A stretch of DNA of 64,000 nt, taken from Flavobacterium pectinovorum. GTDB taxonomy: Bacteria; Bacteroidota; Bacteroidia; Flavobacteriales; Flavobacteriaceae. Of the stretch, positions 8,880-17,347 are shown one piece after another (position 1 is the stretch's first letter; each line of letters starts with the position of its first letter). Location of the stretch: NCBI RefSeq assembly GCF_006438875.1, contig NZ_RCZH01000005.1, positions 62,001-126,000 of the forward strand. Reading direction: 5' to 3'. Below the pieces are notes generated by a model. That model was not told where the DNA came from. It saw only the letters and a list, made by a program, of their open reading frames with translations, and ran no database searches. The position numbers were made by a program, and so were the translations under genes.

Positions 8880-9749
8880 TTAGTTCTTTTTTATCGGATA
8901 AAGAAAGCGGAAAGAATTTGAAACGGCCGGATGCAAAATTGTAGCATGATTTTCCTGAGGCAAAAAATCGTAATATACTTTTACGTTTTTACTTTTAGTT
9001 TTTTTAATTTTTTCGGCTAATAAATTTGCATCAACTTCCATAACTCTCGGAATCTCAGTTGGAGTAGGTCCTTCCTTACCAACAGCAATGTAGATATCGG
9101 TTTTCTGACTAAAGTTTTCTTGTAAAATGGCGCTATCCAGATTTAATATTGATGCATTATCCCACCAAATACTTGGGCTCACGATCACATATTTATTAAA
9201 AAGAGTTGGTTTTTTTAATAAGATTTCAGTTTCTAATAATCCGCCTAGTGATTGTCCTATAATAGTTTTAGAATTGGTTGTTTTGTATTTTTTGTCAATA
9301 AACGGCTGTAATTCTTTTTCGATAAAAGCAATAAATTGATCAGAATGTCCAGAAGTTGCATAACGTTTTTGATCTTTTTCTATAGTCGTCGGAAACGTAA
9401 AATCTCTTCTCCTGTCAACCGTGGCAATTCCCACAACAATTGATTTTGGAACTTGTTTTACCCATTCAAAACTGTTGAATTGTACTAAACCAACTATGTG
9501 AATAAAATCTTCATCGGCAGAACCGTCTAATAAATAAATTACCGGATATTTTGTGTTGTCTTCTGCTTTATAGCCTTCGGGAAGATAAATATTCAGAATC
9601 CTTTTTTCTCCCAATTCTTTAGATTGAATTTCGTCAATAATGCCCAATACAAAAGGTTTACTGGTTTCTGTTGTTTCGGATTTATTGTTTTGGCTAAAAA
9701 TTAGTGTTGAAGAAAATAGTAAAAAGGAAAGGATAATAGCTTTATTCAT
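8880..9749 (-). CDS. Secreted alpha/beta hydrolase, esterase D / enterochelin-esterase-like
   Basis: 289 residues with a signal peptide (first 20 residues ending IFSQ). The nucleophile elbow is GQSLGG with Ser167; the catalytic His lies in PQENHATILHPA near the C-terminus. The fold matches the putative esterase family (IroE/Fes-like), which hydrolyses siderophore or short acyl esters. Here it is periplasmic or secreted. A second, similar protein is encoded at 52821-53624. Substrate cannot be told from the sequence. Confidence 0.85.
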   Translation of the reverse strand: MNKAIILSFLLFSSTLIFSQNNKSETTETSKPFVLGIIDEIQSKELGEKRILNIYLPEGYKAEDNTKYPVIYLLDGSADEDFIHIVGLVQFNSFEWVKQVPKSIVVGIATVDRRRDFTFPTTIEKDQKRYATSGHSDQFIAFIEKELQPFIDKKYKTTNSKTIIGQSLGGLLETEILLKKPTLFNKYVIVSPSIWWDNASILNLDSAILQENFSQKTDIYIAVGKEGPTPTEIPRVMEVDANLLAEKIKKTKSKNVKVYYDFLPQENHATILHPAVSNSFRFLYPIKKN

Positions 9750-9835
9750 TTTGTGGTATTTAATGACCTGTTTGGTAATTCTAATATTAAGATTTTATAG
9801 TAAGCTAAAATACAAATTTTGATTGTAGTATGGGA

Positions 9836-9871
9836 CAAAAAAATCCCATTCGCCAAAAAACGAACGGGATT
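9836..9871 (-). terminator. Intrinsic terminator after the SRPBCC gene
   Basis: Hairpin 9842-9852 with 9861-9871 (11-base stem with one wobble, core AATCCC / GGGATT) and a T-run on the minus strand, 20 bases past the stop of the SRPBCC gene. Confidence 0.75.
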
Positions 9872-9891
9872 ATAGAGATATAGAATAAGAA

Positions 9892-10395
9892 TTATTTCGT
9901 TTTCTCTGCAAAAATTTTGTCCAAACCTTCCAAAGCAATAGTAAAACCTTCTTTGAAGCCCATTTCGATGATCATTTCTAAATCAGCAAGGTTTTTATGT
10001 TTACAAGAAATGTCAACAATAGTAGAATCGCCTTGTTCAGAAAAGCTAACGTTCCAATTAGATCTCGGAAAATCTTCTTTTAAATTACCCTCGCTATCGC
10101 AAAAAGCGTCCAGATATTTAAAGTTTGTTTTTGGGGTTATCGAAGTAAAATCGGCAATAGCCCAATGTTCTTCGCCTTCAGGTCCAACCATGGCATAAAG
10201 TCTTCGTCCGCCTTCTTTAAAATCCATGCTTTTGGTTCTGGCTTTCCATGGCGATGGCGCCCACCATTGGTCTAATATTTCAGGTTCAGTCCAAGCTGAC
10301 CAAACATTTGCAAGAGATGCATTAAATTCGCGTTTTACTTTTACCGTGTTAGTTTCTTTGTCCACGGTAAAATCCATCAATAGGTTAGATTTCAT
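9892..10395 (-). CDS. SRPBCC (AHSA1-type) domain protein
   Basis: 167 residues covering one START/SRPBCC ligand-binding fold. The characteristic opening is [33 protein letters not shown], and the C-terminal helix reads [16 protein letters not shown]. Members bind hydrophobic ligands, but this subgroup is mostly known from its pairing with an ArsR-type regulator. That pairing is present: its start overlaps the 3' end of the ArsR gene by 11 bases, so the two are translationally coupled. Confidence 0.88.
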   Translation of the reverse strand: MKSNLLMDFTVDKETNTVKVKREFNASLANVWSAWTEPEILDQWWAPSPWKARTKSMDFKEGGRRLYAMVGPEGEEHWAIADFTSITPKTNFKYLDAFCDSEGNLKEDFPRSNWNVSFSEQGDSTIVDISCKHKNLADLEMIIEMGFKEGFTIALEGLDKIFAEKTK

Positions 10396-10711
10396 TTTGT
10401 TTAGATTTTAGATTTATTAATACTTGATCGAGTTGACTGAAACGGTTTTCCCAGATTTCTTTAAATTGTTCCAGCCATTTGTCAACTTCTTTCATTTTGT
10501 CAATTCGTAGTTGGTAATAAATTTCGCGTCCCGTTTTCTTTTCATCCAATAATTCGCACTCATTGAGAATTTTAATATGCTTGGAAACGGCTTGTCGAGT
10601 CGTATTAAATTTTTCCGCAATAGCATTTGGTGTTAAGGCATTTGTAGCCACTAATACCAGAATAGCTCTGCGAGTTGGGTCGGCAATAGCCTGAAAAATA
10701 TCACGTTTCAT
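10385..10711 (-). CDS. ArsR/SmtB family winged-helix repressor
   Basis: 108 residues with a complete winged helix: [17 protein letters not shown], recognition helix region [21 protein letters not shown], and wing [15 protein letters not shown]. It lacks the CxC metal site of ArsR/SmtB, so it belongs to the non-metal-sensing subgroup commonly found in front of AHSA1/SRPBCC genes. Two GCAAC-N6-GTTGC palindromes lie just upstream of its start and are the likely operators for autoregulation. Confidence 0.9.
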   Translation of the reverse strand: MKRDIFQAIADPTRRAILVLVATNALTPNAIAEKFNTTRQAVSKHIKILNECELLDEKKTGREIYYQLRIDKMKEVDKWLEQFKEIWENRFSQLDQVLINLKSKQNEI

Positions 10712-10731
10712 TTTTTGATTTATTTAAATAA

Positions 10732-10771
10732 GCAACCAATCAGTTGCGAATATAGGCAACTTTTTGGTTGC
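10732..10771. promoter_or_regulatory. Tandem operator palindromes for the ArsR-type regulator
   Basis: GCAAC-N6-GTTGC occurs twice, at 10732-10747 and 10756-10771, with centres 24 bases apart. The outer parts also mirror each other (GCAACCAA and TTGGTTGC). The pair lies 21 to 60 bases upstream of the ArsR start at 10711, the place expected for an autorepressor binding as two dimers. Confidence 0.7.
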
Positions 10772-10897
10772 GCAAAACTATTTTGCAATTTTTTTTGAAA
10801 AATTTTAATTAAATGGTGGTAAAGATGGACTACTTTACATGTATGGGAATTAAGAAAGAATTATATTAAAAGTTGGTATTGTTCTAATTAATGCATT

Positions 10898-11494
10898 TTA
10901 CTTTACTTCTGTTCCTTCAAACTTTATTCTTGGATCATTTACATTTACCAGTTCGTCTAATTCATAAATATTTTTGTAACCATATCCATAAAGGTTAATA
11001 TATGTTGGAATATTCAATGCAAGCATGACTGGTTTACCGTTTTTAATGGTCTGATTTTCAGAAGTTTTTTTAGGTAAAAGAACTTTAGAAGCAAAATCTA
11101 TTTGATCGCCATTAAAATTATTATTGCAATAAATCAATATTTTAGTGTTGGGATCCGGAATCAATTTATATAGATTTTCTTGTGTAAAATCAGTGAAATC
11201 CAGGTGTATAGCACCTTTTAAATGTTTTCTATTATAACGAACATCCGAACGAGAATCTAAAATGATAGTATTTTTTTCGTGACTCATTTTAAGAAAAACC
11301 TCAAGACTAACTAAACGATTTTCTCTTTCTTTCTCGATTTCTAATACAAGATTTTTAAAATCAACATAATCAACTAATGCTTTTGGATAATGCTGTTGCT
11401 CTGTCGTAGATAGTATATTGGGATTAGTTTGCGAATGAACAATGTAGCTTGTTAAACAAAAGAATACTAAATTTAGAATTGTTATATTTTTCAT
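10898..11494 (-). CDS. Secreted rhodanese-like domain protein
   Basis: 198 residues with a signal peptide (first 22 residues, ending VHSQ). A single rhodanese domain spans about 55-170: IILDSRSDVRYNRKHLKGAIH, then the active-site loop ILIYCNNNFNGDQ with the catalytic Cys. The loop is longer than the six residues of classic sulfurtransferases. Periplasmic; could transfer sulfur or simply sense thiols. No obvious partner gene nearby. Confidence 0.82.
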   Translation of the reverse strand: MKNITILNLVFFCLTSYIVHSQTNPNILSTTEQQHYPKALVDYVDFKNLVLEIEKERENRLVSLEVFLKMSHEKNTIILDSRSDVRYNRKHLKGAIHLDFTDFTQENLYKLIPDPNTKILIYCNNNFNGDQIDFASKVLLPKKTSENQTIKNGKPVMLALNIPTYINLYGYGYKNIYELDELVNVNDPRIKFEGTEVK

Positions 11495-11528
11495 TTTACA
11501 TCCGATTTATTATTTAGTTAATTACAAT

Positions 11529-12716
11529 TTATCCCCTAATTCTGTTTCTGACAATAATATCCTTAAGTTGGGCTTTTAAATCCTCGCCGGTATCAAAAAC
11601 CATTTGTTCATTATTAGGAAAAGGCACAGAACGTTTATTGAAATAATTCATATAATTATCCTCGCAGGCATTTCTGTCTCCTTTGTAAGTCGAGTAAATA
11701 TTCTCAAAAATATATTCGCTTGTAAGCGGAAAAGATTGCATTAACTGATTCGTTTTCAAATCGACATAATCTACTTTTGCCGTTACCTGACAAGATTTAA
11801 ATTGTCTAAACTCATATATATTAGCACGAAGCATTCTGTAATTTTCGACTTTTATTTCATTGCCCAAACTATCTTTAACAGGTCTTCCTCTGCTGTCCAA
11901 AAGCGTTTTTACACCATCTTTTACTTGTCTTTCCTTGATGAATTCCTTTTCTTTAATTTGCTCGGGCGAAATATTTATCTGTACAAAGTTTACGATCATG
12001 CTATAATCGTAAGTAACATTTTTTTGTCTTGCGCTATGATAAACAGTCCATTTATCGTTTAATCCATACGTTTTAATATCCAGTAAATCATCCTGAAGCT
12101 GCTTCGGAATCACCATATTGGTAACATTTGTAGCATAAATATCCACAAAATCAGTTCCTTTAAACTGCGCATCTTCCATTAATTTTTTTGCATTCTTGTA
12201 TCCCGGATTTATACTTTCCAGATAGAAAAAATCGTCGTATGCTTTTCTAAAATCCAATTTGTTTTTTGATTTTAAAAGCGCCGAAGCATTCTCATACAAG
12301 TATTTAGACAAGGCATTTTTACTGCTTACAATCTCATTCGAATAATTATCAAACGGAAAAGAAGCTGTTTTTCCCTGCTTCAATAATTGCAAAGGCAATA
12401 GAGGTCTTATTTTTTCCTGACGATTATTCAATTGCATATACGTATTATAAATACGTTCAGCATTTGCAGGATTCGCTTCTTTAGACATCAAATCAAGATC
12501 GCGCAAATCCCGATCTTTCGCTTTTGCAAAAGCTTCTTCCAGTAAATACACATAATCCTGTTTCCCTTTAGAGTCTTTTTTAGTCTTCAAAGCATCGACA
12601 GCGCGATCTATTGCGCCATCATAATTTCCGTCGCTTAATAAAGATTGGGTGGTTTTTACCCCACAAGACGAGAGTATTAAAAATAATAAAGCGAACAGTA
12701 AAGTAATTTTTTTCAT
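11529..12716 (-). CDS. Lipoprotein of unknown function, 395 aa, tetratricopeptide-like N-terminus
   Basis: Lipobox LILSSCG at residues 14-20 gives an SpII lipoprotein. The segment after it (LLSDGNYDGAIDRAVDALKTKK...DYVYLLEEAFAKAKDRD) has the helix-turn-helix look of TPR-type repeats. The C-terminal half is beta-rich, with YEFRQFKSCQVTAKVDYVDL and LMQSFPLTSEYIFEN. Such proteins are common in Flavobacteriaceae but have no assigned function. It is followed 34 bases later by the rhodanese gene, so a two-gene transcript is possible. Confidence 0.75.
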   Translation of the reverse strand: MKKITLLFALLFLILSSCGVKTTQSLLSDGNYDGAIDRAVDALKTKKDSKGKQDYVYLLEEAFAKAKDRDLRDLDLMSKEANPANAERIYNTYMQLNNRQEKIRPLLPLQLLKQGKTASFPFDNYSNEIVSSKNALSKYLYENASALLKSKNKLDFRKAYDDFFYLESINPGYKNAKKLMEDAQFKGTDFVDIYATNVTNMVIPKQLQDDLLDIKTYGLNDKWTVYHSARQKNVTYDYSMIVNFVQINISPEQIKEKEFIKERQVKDGVKTLLDSRGRPVKDSLGNEIKVENYRMLRANIYEFRQFKSCQVTAKVDYVDLKTNQLMQSFPLTSEYIFENIYSTYKGDRNACEDNYMNYFNKRSVPFPNNEQMVFDTGEDLKAQLKDIIVRNRIRG

Positions 12717-12964
12717 CCTAAAGACATTGATTTTTCAAGGTGTAAATATATCGGTTTTTAGATGAATTCAGTTACTGTAATTTTTAAATTTCCGGAGCAG
12801 AAGTTTTCGTTTTTATAATAACCTTTGTTCCCGCTTTCGCCTTTATCTCTCCATTTCATTACGAGGATATCGGCTCAATCGGGGCTAGATTAGAGCTTTA
12901 GTTTTTATAAGAAGTCGTAGTGTTAACGTATAATGTGTGTTTACGATGAACAAAGTAGATATAC
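12717..12964. other. Intergenic stretch, no gene seen
   Basis: About 250 bases between the lipoprotein start and the repeat island. No ORF of interest and no clear hairpin; the last 40 bases resemble, in inverted orientation, the GTAAAGCATAAACAC part of the palindrome that follows, so this may be the worn left arm of the first element. Confidence 0.4.
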
Positions 12965-13049
12965 GTAAAGCATAAACACAAAGAATGGTTTGCGTAATAT
13001 TGATTACGGAATATTTGGATGTGATTTCTCCCTTCGGTCGAAATGACAC
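12965..13049. repeat. Palindromic element, copy A (left arm decayed)
   Basis: Matches the centre and right arm of the intact copies at 13451 and 13749: the AAACACAAAGAATGG core, then TGTGATTTCTCCC and GGTCGAAATGACAC. The matching left arm is missing or decayed. It lies 6 bases from the stop of the GIY-YIG nuclease gene, so nuclease gene and palindrome form one unit. Confidence 0.8.
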
Positions 13050-13055
13050 AGCAAA

Positions 13056-13376
13056 CTAATTTTCAAAGTGATAATTAAGAAACTCAAACATTGGATTGAA
13101 ATCATTAATTAATGCAAGTTTCTTATCTCTTCTCCATTTTTTTAATTCCTTTTCTCTTGCAATTGCTTCCTGAATCCAAACATGTTTTTCATAGTACACT
13201 AAAAATTCCAGATTATATTTTGATGCAAATGTTTTGGTTTTAGTTTCCAGATTTTCTTTGTGTTGATACAATCTTAATTTTAAATTATTAGTTACGCCAA
13301 TATAAAAGGAGGAACGATATTTATTAGTTAAAATGTATATGTAATATGAATGAAAGCCTGTTTGAGGATTTAGCAT
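13056..13376 (-). CDS. GIY-YIG family nuclease, stand-alone domain
   Basis: 106 residues from the ATG at 13376 (MLNPQTGFHSYYIYILT). A longer ORF to 13577 runs through the palindromic repeat and is not credible. The fold is complete: YYIYILTNKYRSSFYIGVTNNLKLRLYQHK (GIY-type strand written as YIY, then the YIG motif, catalytic Arg of the LKLRLYQHK helix), with the catalytic Glu in QEAIAREKELKKWRRDKK. It belongs to the small UvrC-like/endonuclease-like group common in Flavobacterium. Palindromic elements flank it on both sides, and two internally deleted copies of the same unit follow (13451-14046). Role unknown; a mobile-unit nuclease is proposed under findings. Confidence 0.9.
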   Translation of the reverse strand: MLNPQTGFHSYYIYILTNKYRSSFYIGVTNNLKLRLYQHKENLETKTKTFASKYNLEFLVYYEKHVWIQEAIAREKELKKWRRDKKLALINDFNPMFEFLNYHFEN

Positions 13377-13450
13377 AATTATTTTTTGTACTAAAATACT
13401 TATTTTATTAGGTAAATAAGATTTTGTCAAATTTTTTTTTATATGAGTTT

Positions 13451-13577
13451 GTGTCATTTCGACAGAGGAGAAATCACATAAAGGAGTTATGTGCAAAGTA
13501 TAAACACAAAGAATGGTTTGCGTAATATTGATTACGGAATATTGGGATGTGATTTCTCCTTTCGGTCGAAATGACAC
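13451..13577. repeat. Palindromic element, copy B (intact)
   Basis: 127 bases. Left arm 13451-13478 begins GTGTCATTTCGAC; right arm 13548-13577 is its near-perfect complement, ending GTCGAAATGACAC. The centre carries ACACAAAGAATGG and TAATATTGATTACGGAATATTG. It lies just upstream of the nuclease gene of unit A and begins the deleted unit B. Confidence 0.9.
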
Positions 13578-13583
13578 AACAAA

Positions 13584-13724
13584 CTAATTTTCAAAGTGAT
13601 AATTAAGAAACTCAAACATTGGATTGAAATTATTAATTAATGTAAGTTTCTTATCTCTTCTCCATTTTTTTAATTCCTTTTCTCTTGCAATTGCTTCTTG
13701 AATCCAAACATATTTTTCATAGTA
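13584..13724 (-). pseudogene. GIY-YIG nuclease 3' fragment B (internal deletion)
   Basis: Encodes only the last 46 or so codons of the nuclease (YYEKYVWIQEAIAREKEL to NYHFEN then stop). The homology breaks off after CATAGTA, and then the sequence jumps to the AATAAGATTTT tract that lies upstream of the full gene. So unit B equals unit A with most of the coding region cut out, while both ends are kept. Confidence 0.85.
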
Positions 13725-13748
13725 ATAAGATTTTTTTTGCATGAGTTT

Positions 13749-13875
13749 GTGTCATTTCGAGAGAGGAGAAATCACATAAAGGAGTTATGTGCAAAGTATA
13801 AACACAAAGAATGGTTTGCGTAATATTGATTACGGAATATTGGGATGTGATTTCTCCCTTCGGTCGAAATGACAC
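13749..13875. repeat. Palindromic element, copy C (intact)
   Basis: Same 127-base element as copy B, exactly 298 bases further on, with a few substitutions (GAGAGAGG for GACAGAGG in the left arm). The inner half of the arms still pairs, though the left-arm change costs a base pair. Confidence 0.9.
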
Positions 13876-13881
13876 AACAAA

Positions 13882-14022
13882 CTAATTTTTAAAGTGATAA
13901 TTAAGAAACTCAAACATTGGATTGAAATTGTTAATTAATTCAAGTTTCTTATCTCTTCTCCATTTTTTTAATTCCTTTTCTCTTGAAATTGCTTCTTGAA
14001 TCCAAACATATTTTTCATAGTA
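13882..14022 (-). pseudogene. GIY-YIG nuclease 3' fragment C (internal deletion)
   Basis: Second copy of the 3' fragment, with the same deletion junction as fragment B, so B and C arose by tandem duplication of one 298-base deleted unit. It carries independent point changes (for example TTGAAATTG for TTGCAATTG), so the duplication is not brand new. Confidence 0.85.
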
Positions 14023-14046
14023 ATAAGATTTTTTTTGCATGAGTTT

Positions 14047-14172
14047 GTGTCAATTTCGACGGAGGAGAAATCACATTAAGTAGTTATGCGCAAAGCATAA
14101 ACACAAAGAATGGTTTGCGTAATATTGATTACGGAATATTTGGATGTGATTTCTCCTCTGTCGAAATGACAC
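14047..14172. repeat. Palindromic element, copy D (terminal)
   Basis: Closes the island on the right. It again starts GTGTC and ends GACAC, with a one-base insertion in the left arm (CAATTTCGAC) and the right arm ending CTCCTCTGTCGAAATGACAC. It is not followed by a nuclease fragment. Confidence 0.88.
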
Positions 14173-14205
14173 AACAAACGACGAAAAAAAAGTATTTTCT
14201 ATATT

Positions 14206-14610
14206 TTATTTCGGCCAATACAAAAAATTAAACTTATGACCATCCGGATCAGAAAATCCAAAGAAATAGCCTTGTCCGTATTCTTGTGGCTCAGCAAAAA
14301 TTTTCCCGCCGGCTTTTTCAACCACAATTAACCATTGGTCAACTTCCTCTTTGCTTTCGGCAGACAGAGAAAATATGATTTCATTTCCAAGTTTTAAATC
14401 AGCCATTTCAGCATTAACAGCCCACTTAAACTGATCCTTTACAAAAAAATGAATGATAAAATTATCATCGCCAAACAAAAAACTTCGCAGTTGCTCATTT
14501 GTATTGTGACCGTTTGGTTCAAAACCTAAAGCAGTATAGAATTTGGTTGTTCGGTCTAAATCTTCGACACCTAAATTCGCCCATATTTTTTTCGTTTCCA
14601 TAAGATTCAT
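14206..14610 (-). CDS. VOC family protein (glyoxalase/bleomycin-resistance fold)
   Basis: 134 residues (131 if the ATG at 14601 is used, which matches the usual METKKIWANLGVEDL opening of homologues). One vicinal-oxygen-chelate domain made of two beta-alpha-beta-beta-beta halves: KIWANLGVEDLDRTTKFYTALGF and GQGYFFGFSDPDGHKFNFLYW. Members range from lyases and dioxygenases to binding proteins. Metal ligands cannot be assigned with confidence. No neighbour suggests a pathway. Confidence 0.85.
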   Translation of the reverse strand: MNLMETKKIWANLGVEDLDRTTKFYTALGFEPNGHNTNEQLRSFLFGDDNFIIHFFVKDQFKWAVNAEMADLKLGNEIIFSLSAESKEEVDQWLIVVEKAGGKIFAEPQEYGQGYFFGFSDPDGHKFNFLYWPK

Positions 14611-14699
14611 TTTAAAAAATTAAAACTTAATTCCGATTATTAAATAATAACCGAACTATAAAATTATGAAATTTTAAATTAAAAGAATTAGGAACGCGA

Positions 14700-14719
14700 A
14701 GATGCACTGCTGTGCATCT
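14700..14719. repeat. Short REP-like hairpin, copy 1 of 3
   Basis: AGATGCAC-TGCT-GTGCATCT, perfect 8-base stem with a 4-base loop, between the VOC and PhzF genes. Related copies are at 46465 and 50029. Confidence 0.8.
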
Positions 14720-14740
14720 CTACGGATTTGGATTATAGAG

Positions 14741-15643
14741 TTAAATTTCTATTTCGGTTCTAAAAATTACGACGGCTTCTCCTTTTATTTGAATTAATGC
14801 AGGTTTATCATTCTCAACCAAAACTTTGACTGTTATAGTTCCAAGGCGGTTTATTTTTTCGCCTTGTCTTCCATTGAATTCAAATTCGTTGTTTTTAAAA
14901 GCGACGATATTATTTTGTATTAAATAACCAGCCAACGGTCCATTTGCATTACCGGTAACAGGATCTTCATTTATGCCTATTGCCGGAGCAAACATTCTGC
15001 CATAAGTAAGGATATCTTCATTATCAGAATCGAATGTGAAAACAAAATAGCCATTGCAATTAATCTGGGTACTTAATTCGGCTAAATCATTATATTTTGG
15101 AGACAGAGTATTAAGCTTTTCTCGGCTTTTAATTCCAATCATAACTTTTGAATGTCCGGTAGAAGCAATTTGAATTGGACATTTTGTATCAATATCGTCA
15201 TAATTGAGCCCCAGTGCTGCAACCATTCTTTTTTCGGTATCATCGTCGAATGTTGGACTAAGTTCAAAACGTCCTTGTGTCATTAAAACCTGATAATCTC
15301 CATTTTCATTGATAATCTCAAAAGGAAGAATGCCAATTTTAGTTTTCATCTTCAATACACAAGAATCTAAATTATCTTCCAGGGCTTTGGCATACATTGC
15401 TGCAATTGTAGCATGACCACAAATTGGGACTTCTATAGTTGGAGAAAAATAACGTATTACGCCATCGCAATCGTCACTATCGGGTGAGAAAAGAAAAGCC
15501 GTTTCAGAGTTATTTAATTCCCTCGCGATTTGTTGCATTTCAGAATCCTTTAATCCGTCAGCATTTACAACTACTCCGGCTGGGTTTCCTTTAAATTTTT
15601 CTTTGGTAAAAGAATCTATTTGATATACAATAAGTTTTTTCAT
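14741..15643 (-). CDS. PhzF family isomerase/epimerase
   Basis: 300 residues, the usual length. Two similar halves of the diaminopimelate-epimerase fold; the catalytic Glu is in NNSETAFL (residue 47), and ICGHATIAA and DPVTGNANGPLAG are the conserved Gly-rich signatures. PhzF of pseudomonads isomerises DHHA in phenazine synthesis, but no other phenazine gene is present here, so this is one of the many homologues of unknown substrate. Flanked by intergenic DNA; monocistronic. Confidence 0.92.
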   Translation of the reverse strand: MKKLIVYQIDSFTKEKFKGNPAGVVVNADGLKDSEMQQIARELNNSETAFLFSPDSDDCDGVIRYFSPTIEVPICGHATIAAMYAKALEDNLDSCVLKMKTKIGILPFEIINENGDYQVLMTQGRFELSPTFDDDTEKRMVAALGLNYDDIDTKCPIQIASTGHSKVMIGIKSREKLNTLSPKYNDLAELSTQINCNGYFVFTFDSDNEDILTYGRMFAPAIGINEDPVTGNANGPLAGYLIQNNIVAFKNNEFEFNGRQGEKINRLGTITVKVLVENDKPALIQIKGEAVVIFRTEIEI

Positions 15644-15769
15644 GATTTTAAACGTCTGGGCAAAAGATTTTTGCTTTGTTTACTTGTTTTATAATTAAGG
15701 ATTTTGAGTAAAATCCGCGAAACTGATGTTTCCGTTTCCAAATATATAGATGTTCATTTTATTTTTTTT

Positions 15770-16258
15770 CTAATCGATTTGCATTCCGCTTTCAGCATCA
15801 AATTGATCTTTTTCGTTTTCGGTCATTCTGCTTCTTAACAATTTTATGGTGTAACCCCCAAATAGTTTTCCGTTTTTGAGATACATCCAATCACTAATGT
15901 TTGATTTATCGACCTCTATTTTGTCTCCTATTTTGTATTCCGTAATATATTCAGGTTCATTGTCTAAAATCCCCCAATATTTTCCATCTTTATATTCAAT
16001 ATTACTTAGCCAAATATGTTCATTTCCCTCCGAAGTTTCAAATTTAACTTTCAATGATTTAACTTCAATTTTCGGATTTTGTAATGCTAAATTAAAATCA
16101 CTTAATGTTTGATTTGCTTTTGCAATTGCTTCAGACATTTCTTTATCATCGCTTTCGACGTTATAAATTGTAGGTTGATTTTCTCTTTCTACTTTATCTG
16201 AATTTTTGCATCCGGCAAAGCAAAATATAATTAGGACAATTAAGACTTTGATTTTCAT
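15770..16258 (-). CDS. DUF2314 domain lipoprotein
   Basis: 162 residues. Lipobox FCFAGC at residues 12-17. The DUF2314 domain follows from about 60: EHIWLSNIEYKDGKYWGILDNEPEY, then DWMYLKNGKLFGGYTIKLLR near the C-terminus. Function of the domain is unknown. Starts 21 bases after the 4-TM protein at 16280, so they form an operon-like pair. The arrangement (membrane protein then lipoprotein) recurs at 16730-17706. Confidence 0.85.
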   Translation of the reverse strand: MKIKVLIVLIIFCFAGCKNSDKVERENQPTIYNVESDDKEMSEAIAKANQTLSDFNLALQNPKIEVKSLKVKFETSEGNEHIWLSNIEYKDGKYWGILDNEPEYITEYKIGDKIEVDKSNISDWMYLKNGKLFGGYTIKLLRSRMTENEKDQFDAESGMQID

Positions 16259-16279
16259 TTTATTGTTTTTGTAGCGTAT

Positions 16280-16639
16280 TTAGATTTTTTTTGTCTGATA
16301 GGCAACTTCCCAAAATATAACCGAAAAAACAGCATTTGCTATTACGGAAGTTTCTATATCATAAGGATCATAGTTGGAGAAAAGATGTAAATCTCCAAAT
16401 TTGAGCGCTAAAACTAAACTTACAGCGGCAATAATAATAGAATAAAGTATATTGAATAAAGGTGTCCATTTTAGTATCAAAAAAGAGTAAGCAAGATTTA
16501 TTATCGTAAATCCAAAACCTAAAGTAATAAATAAATGGTTGATCTTTAGTGAACTATCTGTGGTCATTAAAAGTACGGTCGAAAAATAATAAACAACCAG
16601 AAGTATGATGTAACTAAAAAATCTGTTTTGTAATTTCAT
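16280..16639 (-). CDS. Small membrane protein, four predicted TM segments
   Basis: 119 residues with hydrophobic segments at about 7-27, 34-53, 58-79 and 96-114. Not recognised. Clearly paralogous to the protein at 17344-17706: both share LGFGF-x-I-x-N-L-x-Y-x-F, the LKWT motif, LHL-(F/L)-S-(N/K)-YDPY and the end IFWE-(V/I)-x-YQ. Probably co-transcribed with the DUF2314 lipoprotein gene that follows. Confidence 0.75.
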   Translation of the reverse strand: MKLQNRFFSYIILLVVYYFSTVLLMTTDSSLKINHLFITLGFGFTIINLAYSFLILKWTPLFNILYSIIIAAVSLVLALKFGDLHLFSNYDPYDIETSVIANAVFSVIFWEVAYQTKKI

Positions 16640-16729
16640 TTTGTCGTTTATAATAAATAAATGAAGTTGGAGGAAAGTTTTACTTTCTGATTAGTTTGAA
16701 CGTTTGGTTTTTGATTAGATTTTTATTTT

Positions 16730-17347
16730 TTACTTTATGGTAATCCAATCTGCTTTTATTTCGGTTCTCGTTGGTTTTACCGGAATATCCACATCATTAT
16801 ATTCTCCAATTTGATTATTTTCATTGGTCATAAATACAAATTCCCAATTGTTTTTTTTATCTTTTATAGATTCCCATTCCATCATTAAATTCTGTTTGAT
16901 TTTAATATCTGGATATTTTGTTTGTATTTCTGCTACTGTAGATTTGGGATTTAAACCATTAGTTGTCTTTAGATTTTTGCTTAAAGCAATAATAGCGATT
17001 ATTTTTTTTGAATCCATTTGGGGAACAAGTCCTATAACAAATTCATTTCCTAACGAATAGAGATAAGCTTTTCCGCCGCCATCAAAACCAAAATCATAAG
17101 CTTCAACTTCTTTTTTTGTGAGTTGTTTTAATATCTTTTCGGCATCATTAATAGTCATTCCAACTTTTATTTCGCCTATTTGTCCTTTTGATATTTCGAG
17201 TTTTTCAAAATCAAAATTTTTACTTTTTTTTACTTCAGATTTCACTTCCTGAACTCTTTTATTCCAGGTTTCAGCTTGTTTTTCGGTATTGTCTTTACAA
17301 GAAAATTGAAGTATAATCAGGATTAGTAAGGATAGTTTTATTTTCAT
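16730..17347 (-). CDS. Lipoprotein, hypothetical, 205 aa
   Basis: Start chosen at ATG 17347, giving MKIKLSLLILIILQFSCKDN with a clear lipobox; an upstream start would add 12 residues. Its start overlaps the stop of the 4-TM gene by four bases (ATGA), so they are translationally coupled. The mature part has a KISK-type alpha/beta look: ISKGQIGEIKVGMTINDAEKIL resembles SmpA/OmlA-type repeats in the general form (G-x-I-K-x-G-M-T), but the remainder is unassigned. Anchored in a membrane facing the periplasm; function unknown. Confidence 0.78.
   Translation of the reverse strand: MKIKLSLLILIILQFSCKDNTEKQAETWNKRVQEVKSEVKKSKNFDFEKLEISKGQIGEIKVGMTINDAEKILKQLTKKEVEAYDFGFDGGGKAYLYSLGNEFVIGLVPQMDSKKIIAIIALSKNLKTTNGLNPKSTVAEIQTKYPDIKIKQNLMMEWESIKDKKNNWEFVFMTNENNQIGEYNDVDIPVKPTRTEIKADWITIK

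Noticed and set aside
13377..13577. N-terminal extension of the GIY-YIG ORF through the palindrome
   Set aside because: It reads across the repeat, lacks a family-like sequence, and the domain starts naturally at the ATG at 13376.
13451..14172. CRISPR array
   Set aside because: The 298-base spacing is of tandem whole units, not of short repeats with unique spacers.
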